Assembly: GCA_035555675.1 (NCBI GenBank) | Contig: DATMGH010000067.1 | Coordinates: 1 to 64,000 of the forward strand | DNA from: Solirubrobacter sp035555675 | GTDB taxonomy: Bacteria; Actinomycetota; Thermoleophilia; Solirubrobacterales; Solirubrobacteraceae | Direction of reading: 5' to 3' | Length of the DNA: 64,000 nt | In this document: positions 35,412 to 44,473 of the stretch, piece after piece | Layout: every line of letters begins with the position of its first letter | Numbering within the stretch: the first letter of the stretch is position 1 | Translations under genes and position numbers: made by a program | Notes under the pieces: model-generated | Databases searched by the model: none | Seen by the model: the letters and a program-made list of their open reading frames with translations, nothing else | Told to the model about the DNA's origin: nothing

Positions 35412-36563
35412 GTGAGGATCGCGATGCTGACCTACTCCGTGAAGCCGCGCGGTGGCGTCGTGCACGCGGTCGAGGTCGCGGAGGCGCTCGCGCGCCGCGG
35501 CCACGACGTCGAGCTGATGGCGCTGGCGCGGCCGGGGGAGTCCCTGTTCCGCGAGACGACCGTGCCCGTCCGGATCGTGCGCTTCACGCCGCCGCCGGAC
35601 GTCCCGTTCGACGTGCGCATCGAGGCGATGCTCGAGGCCTACGCCGAGGGCCTGCGCCCGCTGCTCGGGCACGACATCGTCCACGCGCAGGACTGCCTGT
35701 CGGCCAACGCCGCGCTGACGTTGCGCGACGAGGGCGCGATCGAGCACGTGATCCGCACCGTGCACCACGTGGACGACTTCACCTCGCCGTCGCTGATCGC
35801 CTGCCAGGACCGCTCGATCGTCGGGCCCGACCACGTGCTGTGCGTCTCGCCGCCGTGGGTGGAGCGTCTCAAGCGCGAGTTCGGCATCGACGCCGGCCTG
35901 GTACCCAACGGCGTCGACACGCACCGCTTCCGCCCGCCGCACGACGCCGCCGAGCGCGCCGACGCGCGCCGCCGGGCCGGCATCGGCGACCGCCTGGCGG
36001 TCCTGACCGTCGGCGGCGTCGAGCCGCGCAAGGGCTCGCTCACGCTGCTGGAGGGCTTCGCGCGGCTGCGCGCGGCGCTCCCGTACCGCGACCCGCTGCT
36101 GCTGATCGCCGGCGGCGCCACGCTGTTCGACTACCGGCACGAGCTCGAGCGCTTCGAGGCGCGTGTGCACGAGCTCGGCCTCGAGCGCGACGTGCGCCGG
36201 CTCGGCCCGCTGGAGCCGGACGAGATCGAGCGCCTGTTCCGCGCCGCGGACGCGTTCGCGTTCCCGTCGGTCAAGGAGGGCTTCGGCCTGGCCGCGCTGG
36301 AGGCGCTGGCCGCCGGGCTGCCGCTGGTGGCGTCCGACCTCGACGTCTTCCACGGCTTCCTGACCGACGGCGTGAGCGCGCTGCTGCACCCGGTCGGCGA
36401 CGCGGACGCGCTGGCGAGCGCGCTGGCCCGGGTCGCGCGCGAGCCCGACCTGCGCGCGCGGCTGCGCCGGGGCGGCGCGGAGGTCGCGGCCCGCTTCGGC
36501 TGGGACGCGTCCGGCGCGCGCCACGAGGCCGAGTACGAGCTGCTCGGGAGCATGGCGCGGTGA
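35412..36563 (+). CDS. glycosyltransferase, MSMEG_0565 family
   Basis: 383 residues, GT-B fold, GT4 type: N-terminal MLTYSVKPRGGVVHAVEVAEAL, then VPNGVDTHRF, VGGVEPRKGSLTLLEGF and the nucleotide-binding PSVKEGFGLAALEALAAGLP with the EX7E-type glutamates. MSMEG_0565-type glycosyltransferases are members of the Nit1C set; acceptor unknown. GTG start with GGAGG 6 nt upstream, 55 nt after fdrA. Its stop overlaps osmC (GTGA). Confidence 0.82.
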   Translation: MRIAMLTYSVKPRGGVVHAVEVAEALARRGHDVELMALARPGESLFRETTVPVRIVRFTPPPDVPFDVRIEAMLEAYAEGLRPLLGHDIVHAQDCLSANAALTLRDEGAIEHVIRTVHHVDDFTSPSLIACQDRSIVGPDHVLCVSPPWVERLKREFGIDAGLVPNGVDTHRFRPPHDAAERADARRRAGIGDRLAVLTVGGVEPRKGSLTLLEGFARLRAALPYRDPLLLIAGGATLFDYRHELERFEARVHELGLERDVRRLGPLEPDEIERLFRAADAFAFPSVKEGFGLAALEALAAGLPLVASDLDVFHGFLTDGVSALLHPVGDADALASALARVAREPDLRARLRRGGAEVAARFGWDASGARHEAEYELLGSMAR

Positions 36564-36943
36564 AGGTCACGGCGACGTTCCACGGCGGCTACGCCGCCAC
36601 CGTGCGGGTGCGCGGTCACACGATCGCCGTCGACGAGCCGGTCGAGGTCGGCGGCGGCGACGCCGGCGTGATGCCGACCGAGCTGCTGGCCGCCGGGCTC
36701 GCGAGCTGCTTCGCGCTCGCGCTCGCGCATGTCGCGCGCGGCACCGGCACCGAGCTGACCGGACTGGAAGTGGACGTGGACGCCGAGCGCGCCGGGCGCG
36801 AGCTGCGCTACGGGCGCATGGTCGTGACCGCGCGCGCCGACGTCGCGCTGGACCCGTACATGGAACGCGCGCGCCGGCTCTGCTGGGTGACCAACACGTT
36901 CGCCGCGTCACCTGAGATCGAGTATCGAACGGAGGACTCATGA
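36560..36943 (+). CDS. OsmC family thiol peroxidase-like protein
   Basis: 127 residues, a full OsmC domain. The two reactive cysteines of the family are C50 (GLASCFALAL) and C108 (LCWVTNTF). OsmC/Ohr proteins reduce organic hydroperoxides with dithiol help. It overlaps the glycosyltransferase before it and the flavoprotein disulfide reductase after it, so the two may form a thiol redox pair. Confidence 0.85.
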   Translation: MKVTATFHGGYAATVRVRGHTIAVDEPVEVGGGDAGVMPTELLAAGLASCFALALAHVARGTGTELTGLEVDVDAERAGRELRYGRMVVTARADVALDPYMERARRLCWVTNTFAASPEIEYRTEDS

Positions 36944-38265
36944 GTGAGCGACTGATCGTGATCGGCGGCGGCGGCGCGGGCACCGCGACCGCGACGCTCG
37001 CCAATCGCCTGGGCAAGGACCTCAAGGTCACGCTGTTCACGGAGTTCCCGGACATCGCGTACTCGCCGTGCGGGATCCCGTTCGTGCACGGACGGGAGAT
37101 CGAGAAGTTCGAGGACCTGTTCCTGTCCACGGTCGACCGCTACGTTGAGGACGGGCTCGACATGCGGATGGAGACCGCGGTCACCGACATCGATCTCGCG
37201 CGCGGCACGGTCACGGCGCGCAACACGCACGAGGGCTTCGACAAGCTCGCGGTCTGCACCGGCTGGACGTGGGAGAAGCCGGACGTGCCGGGCGCCAACC
37301 TGGCCGGGCTGCACTACGTCAAGGACATCCGCGCCGCGATGGAGTTCGACAAGCAGCTCGACGAGATGAAGCGGGTCGTCGTGTTCGGCGGCACGCCGAT
37401 CGGCGTCGAGATGGCGGGCAATCTCGCGCACCGCGGCCTGCACGTCGACTTCGTCGACGAGGGCCCGTGGGCGCTCTCGGAGCTGCTGGACCCCGACGTC
37501 GCCGAGCCCGTCCACGAGTCGCTGACCAAGCGCGGCGCGACGCTGCACTTCGGCACCCGCGTCGAGGCGTTCTTGGGCGAGGACCGCGTGCGCGCGGTCA
37601 AGACGTCCAAGGGCGAGCTCGAGTGCGACGCCGTGATCGTCTGCCTGCACAAGGTGCCGAGCACGGCGCTGGCCGAGGCCGCCGGCGTCAAGACCGGCAC
37701 GACCGGGGCGATCATGGTCGACGAGCGGATGCGCACGTCGGCGCCGAACGTCTGGGCCGCCGGCGACGCGGTCGAGGTCCCGCACGGTCTCTCGATGCTC
37801 CCGATCAAGGGCCTGACCGGTTCGCACGCGTACGGCCAGGGCCGCGTCGCGGCGTTCAACATCGCGGGACGCGATCTCGTCTATGACCCCGTCTGGATCC
37901 CGTGGGGCATGGTCGCCGGCGACTACACGATCGGCGGCTTCTCGATCGGGGAGACGCTCGCGACGGCGATGGGCGTGCCGTACATCGTGGCCAAGGGCGT
38001 CGGCATCACCCGCGCCCGCTACTACCCGGGCGCCGAGCGCACGACGGTCAAGCTGCTGGCCGACCCGGAGACGCACAAGCTGATCGGCGCGCAGATCCAC
38101 GGCGGCTCCGGCGTCAAGGAACGGGCCGACTTCCTCGGGTTCGTGGCCAAGCGCGGCGCCACGCTGGAGGACATCGCCTACATGGAGAACATCTACTCGC
38201 CGCCGATCGGGGCGCTCTTCGAGCCGCTCGCGATCGCCGCGCAGAACGGCCTCGCGGCACTATGA
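36940..38265 (+). CDS. FAD-dependent disulfide reductase, CoA-disulfide reductase-like
   Basis: 441 residues: FAD-binding GGGGAGTATA at the N-terminus, single redox cysteine C44 in YSPCGIPF, NAD(P)H-binding GGTPIGVEMAG, the ATG-like AGDAVE, and a C-terminal dimerisation domain. One cysteine rather than CxxxxC is the mark of the CoA-disulfide reductase/NADH oxidase group. The substrate could be a low-molecular-weight disulfide, NADH:oxygen or a polysulfide; the OsmC neighbour and the ComA-lyase genes in the same island make a thiol cofactor disulfide conceivable but unproven. Confidence 0.85.
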   Translation: MSERLIVIGGGGAGTATATLANRLGKDLKVTLFTEFPDIAYSPCGIPFVHGREIEKFEDLFLSTVDRYVEDGLDMRMETAVTDIDLARGTVTARNTHEGFDKLAVCTGWTWEKPDVPGANLAGLHYVKDIRAAMEFDKQLDEMKRVVVFGGTPIGVEMAGNLAHRGLHVDFVDEGPWALSELLDPDVAEPVHESLTKRGATLHFGTRVEAFLGEDRVRAVKTSKGELECDAVIVCLHKVPSTALAEAAGVKTGTTGAIMVDERMRTSAPNVWAAGDAVEVPHGLSMLPIKGLTGSHAYGQGRVAAFNIAGRDLVYDPVWIPWGMVAGDYTIGGFSIGETLATAMGVPYIVAKGVGITRARYYPGAERTTVKLLADPETHKLIGAQIHGGSGVKERADFLGFVAKRGATLEDIAYMENIYSPPIGALFEPLAIAAQNGLAAL

Positions 38266-38537
38266 ACGGCTCGTTCAAGCAACGGCTGCGCGAGCAGTCC
38301 GAGCACTACCTGCTGCAGGACTCGGTGCGGCGGCTCGGTCACGGCGTGCCGGGCACCGTCGAGCCGTACGACGCGCCCGAGGGGCGGGCGTGGCGGCTGC
38401 TGTTCGTCCCGCTCTACAAGCGCCTGCCGTGGGGCGTCAAGCAGCGCGCGATGACCACGCTGCGGATGACCGCGAGCGGCTGGACGCCGCCGCGGCGCGA
38501 GCCCGGCGAGCCCTGGAAGCCGCCGCACCGTCAATAG
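38262..38537 (+). CDS. small hypothetical protein
   Basis: 91 residues, basic, joined by an ATGA overlap to the disulfide reductase gene. No recognised domain, membrane segment or cysteine. The middle (AWRLLFVPLYKRLPWGVKQRAM) is amphipathic. Codon use matches its neighbours, so it is likely translated. Confidence 0.55.
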   Translation: MNGSFKQRLREQSEHYLLQDSVRRLGHGVPGTVEPYDAPEGRAWRLLFVPLYKRLPWGVKQRAMTTLRMTASGWTPPRREPGEPWKPPHRQ

Positions 38538-38538
38538 G

Positions 38539-39132
38539 ATGATCGCGGTGACCGACCCGCCATCGCTTCCCGAGATCGAGCGCAAGGTCTCGGGCCTGGG
38601 GGCGAAGGTCGCCGCCGAGCGCGCCGAGCGCGGCTGGTCGCTGGCCCAGCTCGCGGCCCGCGCCGGCATGTCGCCCGGCGCCGTGCACAAGATCGAGAAG
38701 AGCGGCATGACGCCGACGATCGCGTCGCTGATGAAGATCGCGGCGGCGCTCGGCCGCAGCGTGTCCTACTTCGTCGAGGAGCCCGCCACGCCGGACGTCA
38801 ACGTCGTCCGGCGCGACGACCGGGCGAAGGTGTTCACGTCCAAGCAGGGGCTGGAGCTGTGCAACCTGTCGGGGCGCTACGGGCCGTTCCTGATCGCGGG
38901 CGCCGAAGCGCTCGCGGAGCCGTTCGCCGACAGCGGGCCGGCGCCGATGAGCCACCCCGGCGAGGAGCTCGTGATCGTCACCGAGGGGCGGATGGTGTTC
39001 ACGGTCGACGGCCGCCGCCACGAGCTCGCCGAGGGCGACTCGATCCACTTCCGCACGCTGCTCCCGCACTCGTGGGCGAACCCGGACGATGCTCCGGCGC
39101 GCATGACCTGGCTGGTGGTGCGGAGCTCGTAG
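38539..39132 (+). CDS. XRE family regulator with cupin domain
   Basis: 197 residues from ATG 38539, or 194 from GTG 38548, which is better placed after AGGA (38536-38539). An HTH_3 domain (about residues 22-76: RGWSLAQLAARAGMSPGAVHKIEKS) is followed by a C-terminal cupin (SHPGEELVIVTEGRMVFTVDG, GDSIHFRTLLPHSW). Such regulators usually control nearby catabolic genes and bind a small molecule in the cupin. It closes the 33-39 kb plus-strand run and is the best candidate regulator of the island. Confidence 0.88.
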   Translation: MIAVTDPPSLPEIERKVSGLGAKVAAERAERGWSLAQLAARAGMSPGAVHKIEKSGMTPTIASLMKIAAALGRSVSYFVEEPATPDVNVVRRDDRAKVFTSKQGLELCNLSGRYGPFLIAGAEALAEPFADSGPAPMSHPGEELVIVTEGRMVFTVDGRRHELAEGDSIHFRTLLPHSWANPDDAPARMTWLVVRSS

Positions 39133-39170
39133 CAGCTCGAGCGGGCGCCGGACGTAGGCCGTGTGGATCG

Positions 39171-39407
39171 TCAGTCGGGCCAGCGCCCGTGCTGCGCGAG
39201 GTACTCGCGCGCCTCGTGCTCGCGCTCCCGTTCGCGGTCCCCGCTGGCGCCGAGCCGGAAGAGGCCATTGAGCAGCAGGATCGCCCCGCCGCTGCCGACG
39301 CACATCGCCCAGCCGTCCCACTTGATGGAGCTATCCACCGTGAACAGGATCACGAAACCGGCGACCACCAGCACGGCGGGCAACCCGAAACGGATGAAGC
39401 GGAGCAT
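39171..39407 (-). CDS. small two-helix membrane protein
   Basis: 78 residues with two membrane segments (about residues 5-24 and 34-52) and a charged cytoplasmic-looking tail (GDREREREHEAREYL). No known family recognised. It has its own TAGGCT box 6 nt before the ATG and is divergent from the following kinase gene. Confidence 0.6.
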   Translation of the reverse strand: MLRFIRFGLPAVLVVAGFVILFTVDSSIKWDGWAMCVGSGGAILLLNGLFRLGASGDREREREHEAREYLAQHGRWPD

Positions 39408-39413
39408 GCGTCG

Positions 39414-39419
39414 AGCCTA
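39414..39419 (-). promoter_or_regulatory. TANNNT box before the small membrane protein gene
   Basis: Read on the minus strand this is TAGGCT, 6 nt before the ATG at 39407; no Shine-Dalgarno sequence. Confidence 0.35.
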
Positions 39420-39459
39420 GAAGGCAAAAGGCGCCGGAACCATCGGGAATCCCCACGGA

Positions 39460-39465
39460 TATGGT
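39460..39465 (+). promoter_or_regulatory. TANNNT box before the PAS kinase gene
   Basis: TATGGT ends 6 nt before the GTG at 39472, compatible with a leaderless transcript. Confidence 0.35.
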
Positions 39466-39471
39466 GAGTCT

Positions 39472-40485
39472 GTGAGCGACCTCCTGGATGCGCTGATGAC
39501 CAGCGTGGCCGACGCGATCTACCTGGTCGGGCCGCGCGGCGAGGTGCGGTTCATCAACCGCGCGGGGCTGGAGGTGCTGGGCTACGACCGGCCCGAGGAG
39601 CTGCTCGGGCGCGACAGCCACTCGACGATCCACAACCGGTACCCCGACGGCCGCCCGTTCCCGCCTGAGGAGTGCCCGCTGCTGGCCGCGCGCACGGCGG
39701 GGCGGACGATCCGCGTCGAGCAGGACTGGTTCGTGCGCCGCGACGGGACGATGGTGCCGGTTGGCTACGCGTCCGCGCCGTTCACGACCGAGGAGGGCAA
39801 CGGCGCGGTGGTCGTGTTCCGCGACGTCAGCGAGCGGCTCGCCGCCGAGGCGGCGCACGAGCGCGCGGTCGCCGAGCAGGCGCGCGCGGAGGAGATCGCG
39901 GCGTCGCGCGCGCGGCTGGTCGCGGCGGCCGAGGAGGAGCGGCGCCGGATCGGCCGCGACCTGCACGACGGGGCGCAGCAGCACCTGGTGCGCGCGCTGA
40001 TGAAGCTCGAGCAGGCGCGCCGCGCGGCGCCCTCGCCGGCGCTCGACGCCGCCACCGAGGAGACCCGGCGCGCGATCCGCGACCTGCGCGAGCTGGCCGC
40101 GGGCATCCACCCGGCGGTGCTGACCGACCACGGCCTGGCGGCGGCGATCGAGGACCTGACCGCGGACGCCGCGCTGCCGGTCCAGCTCGACGTCGACCGC
40201 GCGCGCACGCCCGCCGACGTCGAGGCGACCGCCTACTTCGTGGTCGCCGAGGCGCTGGTCAACGTCGCCAAGCACGCCGACGCCGGCCTGGCGAAGGTCG
40301 CGGTCGGCCGCGAGAACGGCACGCTGGTCGTGACCGTGGCCGACGACGGCCGCGGTGGCGCCGACCCGCTGGCCGGCAGCGGCCTGCGCGGCCTCAGCGA
40401 CCGCGTCGCCGCGGTCGGGGGCACGTTCACGGTCGAGAGCGCGCCCGGCGCCGGCACGACGCTGCGCGCCGAGCTGCCGCTATGA
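39472..40485 (+). CDS. PAS-domain sensor histidine kinase (HisKA_3 type)
   Basis: 337 residues, soluble. A PAS domain (about 5-125: DAIYLVGPRGEVRFINRAGLEVLGYD) is followed by a coiled coil and HisKA_3 with H165 in IGRDLHDGAQQHL, then a HATPase_c domain (DDGRGG, GSGLRGLSDRVAAVGG). The LuxR-type response regulator on the opposite strand overlaps its end by 6 nt and is the likely partner, although tail-to-tail pairing is unusual for two-component genes. No membrane segment, so it senses a cytoplasmic signal. Confidence 0.9.
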   Translation: MSDLLDALMTSVADAIYLVGPRGEVRFINRAGLEVLGYDRPEELLGRDSHSTIHNRYPDGRPFPPEECPLLAARTAGRTIRVEQDWFVRRDGTMVPVGYASAPFTTEEGNGAVVVFRDVSERLAAEAAHERAVAEQARAEEIAASRARLVAAAEEERRRIGRDLHDGAQQHLVRALMKLEQARRAAPSPALDAATEETRRAIRDLRELAAGIHPAVLTDHGLAAAIEDLTADAALPVQLDVDRARTPADVEATAYFVVAEALVNVAKHADAGLAKVAVGRENGTLVVTVADDGRGGADPLAGSGLRGLSDRVAAVGGTFTVESAPGAGTTLRAELPL

Positions 40486-41136
40486 CGCCCGCAGCACCTT
40501 GAGTACCGCGAGCACGCGCCGGTGGTCGGCGCGGTCGTGGCCGAGCTCGAGCTTCTCGAAGATGCTGGTGACGTGCTTCTCGACCGCGGGCGCGCCGACG
40601 TGCAGTCGCTCGGCGATGCCGTGGTTGGAGAGCCCTTCGACCATCAGCGCCAGCACGTCGCGCTCGCGCGGGGTGAGCCGCTCGAGCGGGCTCTCGGGCC
40701 GCCGGCGCCCGAGCATCCGGGCCACGACCTCCGGGTCCAGGGCGGTGCCGCCCGCCGCGACGGTGCGCACCGCCTCCAGGAACTCGTCGAGGTCGGCCAC
40801 GCGCTCCTTGAGCAGGTAGCCGACGCCCTGCGCGTCGTTGCCCAGCAGCTCCAGCGCGTAGCGCTCCGCGAGGTGCTGGGAGAGCACGAGCACGCCCGTG
40901 CCCGGCAGCGCGCGCCGGATCGCGATCGCCGCGCGCAGCCCGTCGTCGGTCAGCTCCGGCGGCATGCGCACGTCGGTGATCACGACGTCGGGCCGGTGCG
41001 CGCGCGTCTTGCGGATCAGGTCGCCGGCGTCGGCCGCGCTCGCGACGACGTCGATCCCGCCGTCGGTCAGCAGCCGCTCGAGGCCCTGCCGCAGCAGCAG
41101 CTCGTCGTCGGCGATGACCGCGCGCGGCGCGGCCAC
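40480..41136 (-). CDS. LuxR/NarL family response regulator
   Basis: 218 residues: receiver domain (phosphoacceptor D55 in VITDVRMP) and a C-terminal LuxR HTH (LTPRERDVLALMVEGLSNHGIAERL). The most likely partner is the convergent PAS kinase. It follows rlmN by one base on the minus strand and may be co-transcribed with it. Confidence 0.92.
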   Translation of the reverse strand: MAAPRAVIADDELLLRQGLERLLTDGGIDVVASAADAGDLIRKTRAHRPDVVITDVRMPPELTDDGLRAAIAIRRALPGTGVLVLSQHLAERYALELLGNDAQGVGYLLKERVADLDEFLEAVRTVAAGGTALDPEVVARMLGRRRPESPLERLTPRERDVLALMVEGLSNHGIAERLHVGAPAVEKHVTSIFEKLELGHDRADHRRVLAVLKVLRAS

Positions 41137-41137
41137 G

Positions 41138-42133
41138 TCAGCCGCCCGCGGGGACCGGCGCCGTCTTGGCCGCGAGCTGCCCGCAGGCCGCGTCGATGTC
41201 GCGCCCGCGCGTCAGCCGCACGGTCGCGCGCAGTCCGTGCTCCTCCAGCGCGGCCCGGAACGCGTCGATCGCGCCCCGCGAGGACCCGTCGTAGACGCTG
41301 TCGGTCGGGTTGTAGGGGATCAGGTTGACCTTGTAGATCCGCGGGTCGAGCAGCTGCGCGAGCTGGACCGCCTGCGCGTAGCCGTCGTTGACGCCCGCGA
41401 GCATCACGTACTCGATGAAGATCTGGCGGCGCTTGCGCTCGTAGTGCGCCTCGCAGGCCGCGAGCACGTCGGCCAGCGGGTGGCGCTCGTTGACCGGCAT
41501 GATCTGCGAGCGCAGGCCATCCTCGGGCGCGTGCAGGGACAGCGCCAGCCGGATCGGCATGTCGGTCTCGGTCAGCCGCTTGATGCCCGGCACCCAGCCG
41601 ACCGTCGAGATCCCGGTGCGCCGGTGCGTGATCCCCACGTCGGGCAGCCTGCGCGCCGCGGCCAGCACGTGGTCGAGGTTCATCAGCGGCTCGCCCATGC
41701 CCATGAACACGAGGTGGTCGACCGGCTCGATGCGGCGGAAGTGCAGCACCTGGTCGAGGATCTCCGCCGCGGTCAGGTTGCGGCCGAACTTCATCCGCCC
41801 GGTCGCGCAGAACGTGCACGTCAGCGGGCACCCGGACTGCGAGGAGACGCAGATCGAGCGGCGCCCGTCGCGGTAGCGCATCAGCACGGCTTCGACCGCG
41901 CGCCCGTCCGCGGTGTGGAAGAGCGCCTTGACCGTCCCGTCGGACGCGTGCGCCTCGCGGATCAGCGTCAGCGACGAGAACGGGACCTCCTCGGCCAGCC
42001 GCGCGCGCAGCGCCGCCGGCAGGTCGGTCATCTCGTCGTAGCCCTGAGCGCCCGAGGCCGCCCAGCGCCAGACCTGGCGAGCCCGGAACGCCGGCTCGCC
42101 GGAAAGCGCGCGATCGAGCAGCTCCAGGTCCAC
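41138..42133 (-). CDS. rlmN: dual-specificity 23S rRNA/tRNA adenine-C2 methyltransferase
   Basis: Radical SAM enzyme that makes m2A2503 in 23S rRNA and m2A37 in some tRNAs. 331 residues from the GTG at 42133. The cluster cysteines are C102, C106 and C109 (CPLTCTFC); MGMGEPLMN, LALSLHAP and the C-terminal RLTRGRDIDAACGQL with the catalytic cysteine are diagnostic. AGGA lies 3 nt before the start. Divergent from the pseudouridine synthase gene with 21 nt between the starts. Confidence 0.95.
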   Translation of the reverse strand: MDLELLDRALSGEPAFRARQVWRWAASGAQGYDEMTDLPAALRARLAEEVPFSSLTLIREAHASDGTVKALFHTADGRAVEAVLMRYRDGRRSICVSSQSGCPLTCTFCATGRMKFGRNLTAAEILDQVLHFRRIEPVDHLVFMGMGEPLMNLDHVLAAARRLPDVGITHRRTGISTVGWVPGIKRLTETDMPIRLALSLHAPEDGLRSQIMPVNERHPLADVLAACEAHYERKRRQIFIEYVMLAGVNDGYAQAVQLAQLLDPRIYKVNLIPYNPTDSVYDGSSRGAIDAFRAALEEHGLRATVRLTRGRDIDAACGQLAAKTAPVPAGG

Positions 42134-42139
42134 GCGTCC

Positions 42140-42145
42140 TATGGT
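42140..42145 (+). promoter_or_regulatory. TANNNT box before the pseudouridine synthase gene
   Basis: TATGGT ends 9 nt before the GTG at 42155, inside the 21-nt gap between divergent genes. The upstream promoter part would lie in rlmN. Confidence 0.35.
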
Positions 42146-42154
42146 GGCAGCACA

Positions 42155-42853
<699 letters not shown>

Positions 42854-43222
42854 ATGACGGCGATGCGGCTGGTTGCGATTCGTGGCGCCAACACCGTCAC
42901 CGAGAACACGGCCGAGGCGATCCTCTCGGCCACCGACGCGCTGATGCGCGAGATCCTCGCCCGCAACCTGCTGGGCGCGAACGACCTGGTGAGCTGCATC
43001 TTCACGCTCACCCCGGACCTCGACGCCCAGTTCCCGGCGGTCGCGGCGCGCGAGATGGGGCTGTCCGGCGTCCCGCTGCTGTGCGCCCGCGAGATCCCGG
43101 TCCCGGGCGCGCTGCCGAACGTCATCCGCGTGCTGATCCACGCGTACATGCCGGGGCCCGCGGAGCACGTCTACCTGGGCGACGCGGTCAAGCTGCGGCT
43201 CGACCTGGCGGGCGCTCAGTAA
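42854..43222 (+). CDS. aroH: chorismate mutase, AroH type
   Basis: Converts chorismate to prephenate for Phe and Tyr synthesis. 122 residues, the trimeric AroH fold: RLVAIRGANTVTENT, LLGANDLVSCIFTLTPDLDAQFPA and CAREIPVPGALPNVIRVLIH are diagnostic. First of the aroH-hisC-aroF-tyrA-aroA series. Confidence 0.95.
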   Translation: MTAMRLVAIRGANTVTENTAEAILSATDALMREILARNLLGANDLVSCIFTLTPDLDAQFPAVAAREMGLSGVPLLCAREIPVPGALPNVIRVLIHAYMPGPAEHVYLGDAVKLRLDLAGAQ

Positions 43223-43234
43223 CCTCGGCGCCCC

Positions 43235-44314
43235 ATGGCCATCGAGTTCGCCGAGAAGGTCCGCCGCATCCCCGTCTACCCGGCCGCCGACGGCTACGCC
43301 TCGGAAGGGCCGATCGCCAAGCTCGCCTCCAACGAGTCGCCCTACCCGCCGATGCCGGCGGTGATCGAGGCGGCCACCAAGGCCTTGAGCGGCATCAACC
43401 GCTACCCGGACCCGACCAACAGCGCCCTGCGCCGGCGGCTGTCTGAGGTCACCGGCGTGCCGGCGCCGCGGATCGCGATCGGCAACGGCTCGTGCGACAT
43501 CCTGCTGGCGGCCGGCGAGGCGCTGCTGGAGCCCGGCGCCGAGCTCGTCTACGCGTGGCCGTCCTTCAGCGTCTACCCGCACCTGGCGGCGGCGTCCGGG
43601 GCGCGCGCGATCGAGGTCCCGCTCGACGCCGCGCACCGCCACCAGCTCGACCGGATGGCCGAGCAGATCACCGCCGCCACGCGGCTGGTGATCGTCTGCA
43701 ACCCGAACAACCCGACGTCGACGGCGCTGCCGCTCGAGGAGATCGCGCGCTTCATCGCGGCCGTGCCGCGCCACATCGCGGTGATCCTCGACGAGGCCTA
43801 CATCGAGTTCGACGTGCTGCAGGACCCCGACGACTCGATCGCGCTGCTCGACAAGCACCCGAACCTCGTGCTGCTGCGCACCTTCAGCAAGGTCTACGGG
43901 CTCTGCGGTCTGCGCGTCGGGTACGCGCTCTGCGGCTCGGAGCGGTTCCGCACCGCGGTCGACCAGGTCCGCCAGCCGTTCTTCTGCAACGTCGCGGCGC
44001 AGGCGGCCGCGCTGGAGGCGCTCAACCACGCCGACGAGGTGACGCGGCGCGTCGAGCGCAACCTGGCCGAGCGGCTCGCGCTGGCCGACGGCCTGCGCGA
44101 GCTGGGCATCGAGCCCGCCGAGTCGCAGGCGAACTTCCTCTGGTTCGATCTCGGCGACGACCACGAGGAGGCCGACATCATGCGCGGCCTGGCCGAACGC
44201 GGCGTGCTGGTGCGCGCGGGCGGCGCGCTCGGGCGCGCCGGCGCCCTGCGGGTCACGGTCGGCACCGAGATCGAAAACACGCGCTTGCTGGAAACACTCG
44301 CCGCGCTGTTGTAA
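43235..44314 (+). CDS. hisC: histidinol-phosphate/aromatic aminotransferase
   Basis: Class I/II PLP aminotransferase of 359 residues. The PLP lysine is K219 in RTFSKVYGLCGLRVGYA; KLASNESPYPP at the N-terminus and CNPNNPTSTALPLEEI are typical of HisC. Its place between chorismate mutase and DAHP synthase, away from other his genes, suggests it serves as the aromatic aminotransferase for Phe/Tyr (a role known for HisC homologues), perhaps besides histidine synthesis. Confidence 0.9.
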   Translation: MAIEFAEKVRRIPVYPAADGYASEGPIAKLASNESPYPPMPAVIEAATKALSGINRYPDPTNSALRRRLSEVTGVPAPRIAIGNGSCDILLAAGEALLEPGAELVYAWPSFSVYPHLAAASGARAIEVPLDAAHRHQLDRMAEQITAATRLVIVCNPNNPTSTALPLEEIARFIAAVPRHIAVILDEAYIEFDVLQDPDDSIALLDKHPNLVLLRTFSKVYGLCGLRVGYALCGSERFRTAVDQVRQPFFCNVAAQAAALEALNHADEVTRRVERNLAERLALADGLRELGIEPAESQANFLWFDLGDDHEEADIMRGLAERGVLVRAGGALGRAGALRVTVGTEIENTRLLETLAALL

Positions 44315-44329
44315 GCTGCGCCGCGCGTC

Positions 44330-44419
44330 ATGGCCTCTACGCCCGCCATCACCGTTCTTTCACTCCGGTCCCGGGCGTTCGGCCGTACCTACGCGTATTC
44401 CACCTGGCGATTTAGCTAG
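44330..44419 (+). CDS. leader peptide with Phe/Tyr/Trp codons (attenuator)
   Basis: A 29-codon frame from ATG 44330 to TAG 44417-44419 in the hisC-aroF gap. Its last 13 residues read F-G-R-T-Y-A-Y-S-T-W-R-F-S: Phe17, Tyr21, Tyr23, Trp26 and Phe28. TTT and TAT codons are rare in this genome. The stop codon touches the left arm of an 11-bp inverted repeat. Composition and position are those of an aromatic amino acid leader peptide controlling aroF by ribosome stalling. No strong ribosome binding site is visible, which is the main weakness. Confidence 0.7.
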   Translation: MASTPAITVLSLRSRAFGRTYAYSTWRFS

Positions 44420-44473
44420 GCGCTCGGCCGGCGCGTGTGCGCCGCCGCATCACTGGCCCAAGGGCCGAGCGCC
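44419..44473 (+). promoter_or_regulatory. competing hairpins of the aroF attenuator
   Basis: A perfect 11-bp inverted repeat, GGCGCTCGGCC (44419-44429) with 44463-44473, can form. Two smaller hairpins compete for parts of the region: GGCGC-GTGT-GCGCC (44430-44443) and GGCC-CAAG-GGCC (44455-44466), the latter using the right arm of the long stem. A ribosome at the leader stop would cover the left arm; one stalled at Tyr/Trp codons would leave it free. No U-run follows, so termination would be non-classical or the control translational. Confidence 0.6.

Noticed and set aside
28473..36563. Search for a nitrilase gene in the nitrogen cluster
   Set aside because: No frame shows the Glu-Lys-Cys nitrilase motifs; the amidohydrolase is a different fold.
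36940..38265. 2-ketopropyl-coenzyme M oxidoreductase/carboxylase for the flavoprotein
   Set aside because: That enzyme has a CxxxxC disulfide; this protein has a single redox cysteine as in CoA-disulfide reductases.
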